Assembly (NCBI GenBank): GCA_031286975.1
Contig: JAITTM010000034.1
Location: forward strand, 1 to 7,573
Length of the DNA stretch: 7,573 bases
Direction: 5' to 3'
From: Coriobacteriales bacterium
GTDB lineage: Bacteria; Actinomycetota; Coriobacteriia; Coriobacteriales; UBA8131
The position numbers and the translations under genes were made by a program. The first letter of the stretch is position 1. Every line of letters starts with the position of its first letter. The notes beneath the pieces are model-generated. The model made no database searches. It had not been told where the DNA came from and worked only from the letters and a program-made list of their open reading frames with translations. Shown here one piece after another: positions 4,993 through 7,573 of this stretch.

Positions 4993-5030
4993 CTGACGGT
5001 TATGGCCTCAGTTCCGCTATACTTATCCCA
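4993..5030 (+). promoter_or_regulatory. Promoter of pilD placing the transcript start at the ATG (leaderless)
   Basis: TATACT (5018-5023, 5/6 to consensus) lies so that a start 12 nt after its first T falls on A5030, the first base of the pilD ATG. A -35-like CTGACG (4993-4998, 4/6) lies 19 bp upstream. No Shine-Dalgarno sequence precedes the ATG, which agrees with leaderless initiation, a common mode in actinobacteria. Confidence 0.55.
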
Positions 5031-5878
5031 TGTTGTCAGCGGTCTACATCGTCATCTTTGTGTTCGTGTTTGCCATCGGCTCGGTTGTTGGCAGCTTCTT
5101 GAACGTGCTCATCTATCGTCTGCCCCTTAAGCTCGACTTTGTTAAGGGCTCCTCGTTTTGTCCCCATTGCAAGCACAAACTGGGAGCGCTCGACCTGGTG
5201 CCCGTCTTAAGCTACCTGTTTTTGGGGCGCAGATGTCGCTATTGCAAGGAGCCCATCTCGCCCCGTTATATGCTGGTAGAACTCCTGGGTGGCACCGCGG
5301 CACTGCTCAGCTATGCGGCCTTCTTGCCGCCTGTTGCCTTTAGTTCGCAGCCCATCATGGGCAGCGCGCCCGCGCTCGACGTCTTGCCCACCAACCCTTG
5401 GGCGCTTGCCGCTGCCACGCTGTACTTTTTGGTGCTCTGCATCCTCATCAGCATCTCATTTATCGACGCCGACATCCAGGAGATACCCAACAGCTTGGTT
5501 ATCGCGCTGTTGATCCTGGGAGTGCTGTCGCTGCTTGTGGGGCCGCAGATACCGCTGCTGAGCCGCGGCATCGGGTTTGTGGCCGTCAGCCTGCCGTTTT
5601 TGTTGCTCACGCTGGCCATACCCGGCGCGTTTGGCGGGGGCGACATCAAGCTCATGGCGGCGGCAGGTTTTTTGTTGGGCTGGCAAAACGTGGTGCTGGC
5701 AACCTTTATCAGCTTTTTGCTCGGTGGCAGCTGGGGCATCTACCTGCTGGCTCTTAAGAAGAAGGGGCGCAAGGAGCACTTTGCCTTTGGCCCCGCGCTC
5801 TGTGTGGGCATCGCTGTCGCCCTCTTCTTTGGCGCTCCCCTCATCAGCTGGTACCTCTCGTTCTACGGCCTGGGGTAG
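5030..5878 (+). CDS. pilD: Type IV prepilin peptidase / N-methyltransferase (A24 family)
   Basis: This 282-residue polytopic membrane enzyme cleaves the prepilin leader after Gly and methylates the new N-terminal Phe. An N-terminal span with GSVVGSFLNVLIYRLP (17-32) is followed by the cytoplasmic zinc-type domain with two CxxC pairs, C44/C47 and C69/C72. The catalytic aspartates of the aspartyl-protease half are D146 in SFIDADIQEIPNS and D205 in FGGGDIKLMAAAG (the GxGD motif). About seven or eight hydrophobic spans are apparent. Length and motif order are typical of the bifunctional form, so both activities are expected. The ATG at 5030 has no ribosome site, but it is the natural start because the family begins only some 15-20 residues before GSFLNV. 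It would process the prepilin encoded at 3644. It is separated from that gene by the leftward toxin-antitoxin operon, so it needs its own promoter. Confidence 0.96.
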   Translation: MLSAVYIVIFVFVFAIGSVVGSFLNVLIYRLPLKLDFVKGSSFCPHCKHKLGALDLVPVLSYLFLGRRCRYCKEPISPRYMLVELLGGTAALLSYAAFLPPVAFSSQPIMGSAPALDVLPTNPWALAAATLYFLVLCILISISFIDADIQEIPNSLVIALLILGVLSLLVGPQIPLLSRGIGFVAVSLPFLLLTLAIPGAFGGGDIKLMAAAGFLLGWQNVVLATFISFLLGGSWGIYLLALKKKGRKEHFAFGPALCVGIAVALFFGAPLISWYLSFYGLG

Positions 5879-5885
5879 ACACCGT

Positions 5886-5962
5886 TTATGAGCCAAATAC
5901 GTTCAAATCTCGCTCACGTATTGAGATACGCTTCGCTCGATTTTCACGCATTTTGCTCATAA
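5886..5962. repeat. 77-bp imperfect palindromic element after pilD
   Basis: The 24-bp arms 5886-5909 and 5939-5962 are inverted copies matching at 20 of 24 positions, with perfect ends TTATGAGC and GCTCATAA. The 29-bp centre holds a second perfect hairpin, CGTAT (5917-5921) and ATACG (5926-5930), with loop TGAG. Each strand contains an open frame of 24 codons plus stop, running from the ATG in one end to the TAA in the other; neither has a good ribosome site. It begins 8 bp after the pilD stop. The form suits a dispersed palindromic repeat (REP- or MITE-like) or a large hairpin in the mRNA 3' end; copy number cannot be judged from one window. Confidence 0.7.
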
Positions 5963-5973
5963 TCGGGCCTCCC

Positions 5974-6003
5974 CCCGGCAGAAGGCCGGGCTCGGTCTTC
6001 TGC
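5974..6003 (+). terminator. GC-rich hairpin downstream of pilD (terminator-like, no U-run)
   Basis: GCAGAAG (5978-5984) pairs with CTTCTGC (5997-6003), with GCCG/CGGT inside, giving about 11 bp with a GGCT loop. A competing hairpin, CCCGGC (5974-5979) with GCCGGG (5985-5990), uses the same bases. No T-run follows on the plus strand, so intrinsic termination is uncertain. The stretch from here to the next gene (6004-6117) holds a ribosome site but no promoter I would defend. Confidence 0.35.
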
Positions 6004-6117
6004 GCAATCGCCCTTACTTAACAACACGCCCACAAACTGTTGTGCCAAGCGATACTCTGGTAAGCTGGTTGCGTACTCACTAACCGTTTGCAATCAGCTA
6101 CCAGGGAGGGCGCGACC

Positions 6118-6960
6118 ATGCCAGACAACAATACGATTCCCATCAACACGCAGCAGATCAAGAAGAGCGGCAAGTTCATCTCGCGAGCCGTCATCGCCAT
6201 CATCGTCGTACTGATCGTGGTGGTGATTGGCTTCAGTTGCATCGCCCAGGTGGGCGCAGGACAGGTGGCGGTTGTCACGCAGTTTGGCACCGTGGTGGGC
6301 TCTGAATCTTCGGGTCTGCATGTTAAGGCACCCTGGCACGTGTACAACATGATCGACGTGACGCAGAATCAGGTGACCAAAAAATACTCGACGGCCACCA
6401 AGGACAACCAATCCGTCAACCAAGAGATTACCGCGCAGGTTATCGTGGATCCCGCGCAGGCAGAGGAGCTCTACCTGCGCTTCTTGGGCAACCATATTGA
6501 GGGCATCGTGGACCCAACGCTGTATGACGGTTTTAAGGCGGCGACTGCCAAATACACGCTTGAAGAGACCATCTCGCAGCGCGATCAGCTGTCGGCTGCC
6601 ATGCTCACAAACGTGCAGGAGAAGCTGGCGGGCTACGGCATCCAGGTGGTGTCGGTCGAGATTAAAAACGTCGACCTGCCCACGGAATACGTTGCGGCTG
6701 TCGAGCGCCAGAAGGTCGCTGAGCGCGACAAGGTGACCGCGCAGGTGCGCCTTGAGACCGCCGAGATCGATGCCCAGACCAACGAGGTGCTGGCGCAGTC
6801 GCTCAGCGCCGAGAACTTCACCAAGATGTTCTATGAGAAGTGGGATGGCAAACTGCCGCTGTACCTGGGTGGCGAGAACGCGGCAAACTTGCTGCTGCCG
6901 CAACTGTCGCCCTCCACTTCAGAATCCAGCACGACAACCCCATCAACCACCACGCCCTAA
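6118..6960 (+). CDS. SPFH/Band 7 (prohibitin-like) membrane protein
   Basis: This 280-residue protein has a short polar N terminus, one membrane span (about 20-43), and then the SPFH domain starting QVGAGQVAVVTQFGTVVGSESSGLHVKAP (about 44-72, given in parts), which matches the prohibitin/HflK-type opening. The domain runs to about residue 205 and includes GIQVVSVEIKNVDLP (174-188). A charged helix likely to form a coiled coil (about 193-222) follows. The tail (264-280) is almost pure Ser/Thr/Pro. SPFH proteins form membrane-associated oligomers that organise lipid microdomains or regulate membrane proteases; no such partner gene is next to it here. The start at 6118 is chosen for GGGAGG about 9 nt upstream; an upstream in-frame ATG at 6088 lacks one. 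The gene is monocistronic between hairpins, and its link to the pilus is unproven. Confidence 0.88.
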   Translation: MPDNNTIPINTQQIKKSGKFISRAVIAIIVVLIVVVIGFSCIAQVGAGQVAVVTQFGTVVGSESSGLHVKAPWHVYNMIDVTQNQVTKKYSTATKDNQSVNQEITAQVIVDPAQAEELYLRFLGNHIEGIVDPTLYDGFKAATAKYTLEETISQRDQLSAAMLTNVQEKLAGYGIQVVSVEIKNVDLPTEYVAAVERQKVAERDKVTAQVRLETAEIDAQTNEVLAQSLSAENFTKMFYEKWDGKLPLYLGGENAANLLLPQLSPSTSESSTTTPSTTTP

Positions 6961-6998
6961 GCAGCCTTAAGAATTGCTGTTTGCCCACTAAAACGTGA

Positions 6999-7031
6999 AG
7001 CCAGTGAGACGGAGCTCTCGTCTCACTGGCT
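6999..7031. terminator. Hairpin terminator after the SPFH gene
   Basis: A perfect 13-bp stem, AGCCAGTGAGACG (6999-7011) with CGTCTCACTGGCT (7019-7031), has a 7-nt loop. It lies 38 bp past the SPFH stop. The plus strand continues with CATGCAAAAAA, not a T-run. The minus strand has TTTT a few bases past the stem, so the hairpin looks better suited to stopping leftward transcription or to protecting the mRNA 3' end. Confidence 0.5.
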
Positions 7032-7224
7032 CATGCAAAAAAGCCTGTAACAGAAGAATCGATAGGGGCGGGGTCGTCCCCCCGCTATGTTAAAGCGCAG
7101 GATGATGCGCCGGACGGTTGCGGCGTGCCGGGGATGCGGTCAGGTTGCAAAACTTCATTGAACTATGAGGTAGGGTCATAGTAAAACCATAAGATAGAGC
7201 TATAAAAAATCTGGTCTTTTCATA

Positions 7225-7253
7225 TTGCAAATAGATTTTTAGCGGAGTATCAT
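7225..7253 (+). promoter_or_regulatory. Sigma70-like promoter of the right-edge gene
   Basis: TTGCAA (7225-7230, 4/6) and TATCAT (7248-7253, 5/6) are separated by 17 bp. The start would be near 7260, about 34 nt before the ATG. The -35 lies in the loop of the AAAAATCT/AGATTTTT inverted repeat, whose right arm occupies the spacer, so that repeat could be an operator. Confidence 0.6.
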
Positions 7254-7293
7254 AGGCGCCAGCCAGGGGTAGAATAAGACCTGGAGGGACATC

Positions 7294-7573
7294 ATGATTT
7301 TCTATCGCAAACAGCCACCTGTCGCGTCTTGTATTCCCAAAGTTAAGCCGCCTCCAATAAAGCGCGCAGCACTTCTCCTGCTTTTGGCGCTCATTCTGTC
7401 TGTTGCTGGTGCGGGAATAGGCTGCAGCCCAACTCCAGTCTATCAGGTTGAATCATACCAGGCGTTGCAGGAAGAATTTAAGGATGCCCCCAATGTCATT
7501 TTTGCTGACATAGCAAAATATCAAAGTACTCCTGACATAGTGTATCAGGTGAGTGCCTCCAGAGGCGGTTGTT
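7294..7573 (+). CDS. Secreted or lipoprotein-like protein of unknown function, N-terminal part (runs off right edge)
   Basis: About 93 codons are visible with no stop before the window ends. GGAGGG (7283-7288) lies 5 nt before the ATG. The N terminus is basic (R5, K6, K16, K18, K23, R24) and is followed by a strong hydrophobic core AALLLLLALILSVAGAGIG (about 25-43), then C44-SPTP, which resembles a lipoprotein signal. The residues before the Cys are G-I-G rather than the usual L-A/S-G, so lipidation is plausible but not certain. The mature start (VYQVESYQALQEEFKDAPNV, 48-67) matches no family I can name with confidence. Codon use is more AT-rich than in the pil genes, and the gene follows an AT-rich promoter region, which hints at a separate origin or a variable surface gene. 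Confidence 0.75.
   Translation, partial: MIFYRKQPPVASCIPKVKPPPIKRAALLLLLALILSVAGAGIGCSPTPVYQVESYQALQEEFKDAPNVIFADIAKYQSTPDIVYQVSASRGGC

Larger units (their letters stand above)
6961..7293. other. 333-bp gene-free region with hairpins and an AT-rich promoter segment
   Basis: I see no convincing gene here. From left to right it holds the hairpin at 6999-7031; a GC hairpin, GCGGGG (7068-7073) with CCCCGC (7080-7085); a small hairpin, GCGCA (7095-7099) with TGCGC (7106-7110); then an abrupt change to AT-rich sequence near 7145. In the AT-rich part are the inverted repeats ACTATGA/TCATAGT (7162-7168, 7176-7182) and AAAAATCT/AGATTTTT (7205-7212, 7233-7240), followed by the promoter of the next gene. 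A 24-codon frame at 7087-7161 (Arg-rich, with CRGCG) has no ribosome site. Confidence 0.6.

Noticed and set aside
4927..4995. Short plus-strand frame MSKSQLLRSSSA between the toxin-antitoxin promoter and pilD
   Set aside because: No ribosome site or promoter, Ser/Arg/Gly-rich composition typical of chance frames, and it ends where the pilD promoter begins; GCTGCGCAGC (4945-4954) is a small palindrome with no clear role.
6094..6903. Long minus-strand open frame of 269 codons opposite the SPFH gene
   Set aside because: The forward strand encodes a clear SPFH domain with a good ribosome site; the reverse frame has no family features and is an antisense shadow.
6981..6996. TTGCCCACTAAA shared between 6981 and the pilC upstream region (minus strand, 2265-2254)
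   Set aside because: A 12-base match between two places in a 7.5-kb window is expected by chance when both strands are compared, and the contexts differ.
7087..7161. 24-codon Arg-rich frame with a CRGCG motif
   Set aside because: No ribosome site, it runs through hairpin-forming sequence, and it has no similarity I recognise.
1..7573. CRISPR arrays, tRNA or rRNA genes, insertion sequences
   Set aside because: I found no regularly spaced repeats with unique spacers, no tRNA-like cloverleaf, no rRNA signature and no transposase.

Overview
The window most likely comes from a moderately high-GC Gram-positive bacterium, and an actinobacterium of the class Coriobacteriia (Collinsella/Olsenella-like) is my best guess. 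The grounds are GC-rich codon use, strong AGGAGG-type ribosome sites mixed with a probable leaderless start, and a type IV pilus (T4P) cluster with no outer-membrane secretin visible. No rRNA, tRNA or housekeeping marker is present, so the lineage is an inference.

Layout. Positions 1-3261 form a leftward T4P operon. In transcription order it holds an unidentified protein with a pilin-like N terminus (2710-3261), an unidentified single-span membrane protein (2348-2713), the inner-membrane platform protein PilC (1038-2225), the actin-fold protein PilM (88-1035), and the first codons of PilN, which runs off the left edge (1-95). A 382-bp divergent intergenic region (3262-3643) separates this operon from a rightward major-type prepilin gene (3644-4096). 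That gene has a sigma70-like promoter, a foldable 5' leader and a strong hairpin terminator (4140-4177). A leftward Phd/YefM-VapC toxin-antitoxin operon (4208-4848) follows, with a clear promoter overlapped by a perfect 9+9 bp inverted repeat. The rightward prepilin peptidase gene pilD (5030-5878) comes next and appears to be transcribed without a leader. A 77-bp imperfect palindrome (5886-5962) and a GC hairpin follow it. Next is a rightward SPFH/prohibitin-like membrane protein (6118-6960) with a hairpin after its stop codon. The sequence then turns AT-rich, and a rightward secreted or lipoprotein-like gene (7294 onwards) runs off the right edge.

How the parts work together. PilD would cleave and N-methylate the 3644-4096 prepilin. 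PilC, PilM and PilN form the inner-membrane assembly platform; the PilB and PilT motor ATPases are not in the window. The two unknown proteins at the head of the platform operon are probably accessory pilus parts. The toxin-antitoxin pair sits between the prepilin and its peptidase and is probably an insertion with its own autoregulated promoter. The SPFH gene and the right-edge gene have no demonstrated link to the pilus.

The best candidates for undescribed biology are the switchable pilin leader, the palindromic element after pilD, the two unknown proteins upstream of pilC, and a PilM whose nucleotide-binding motifs look eroded.
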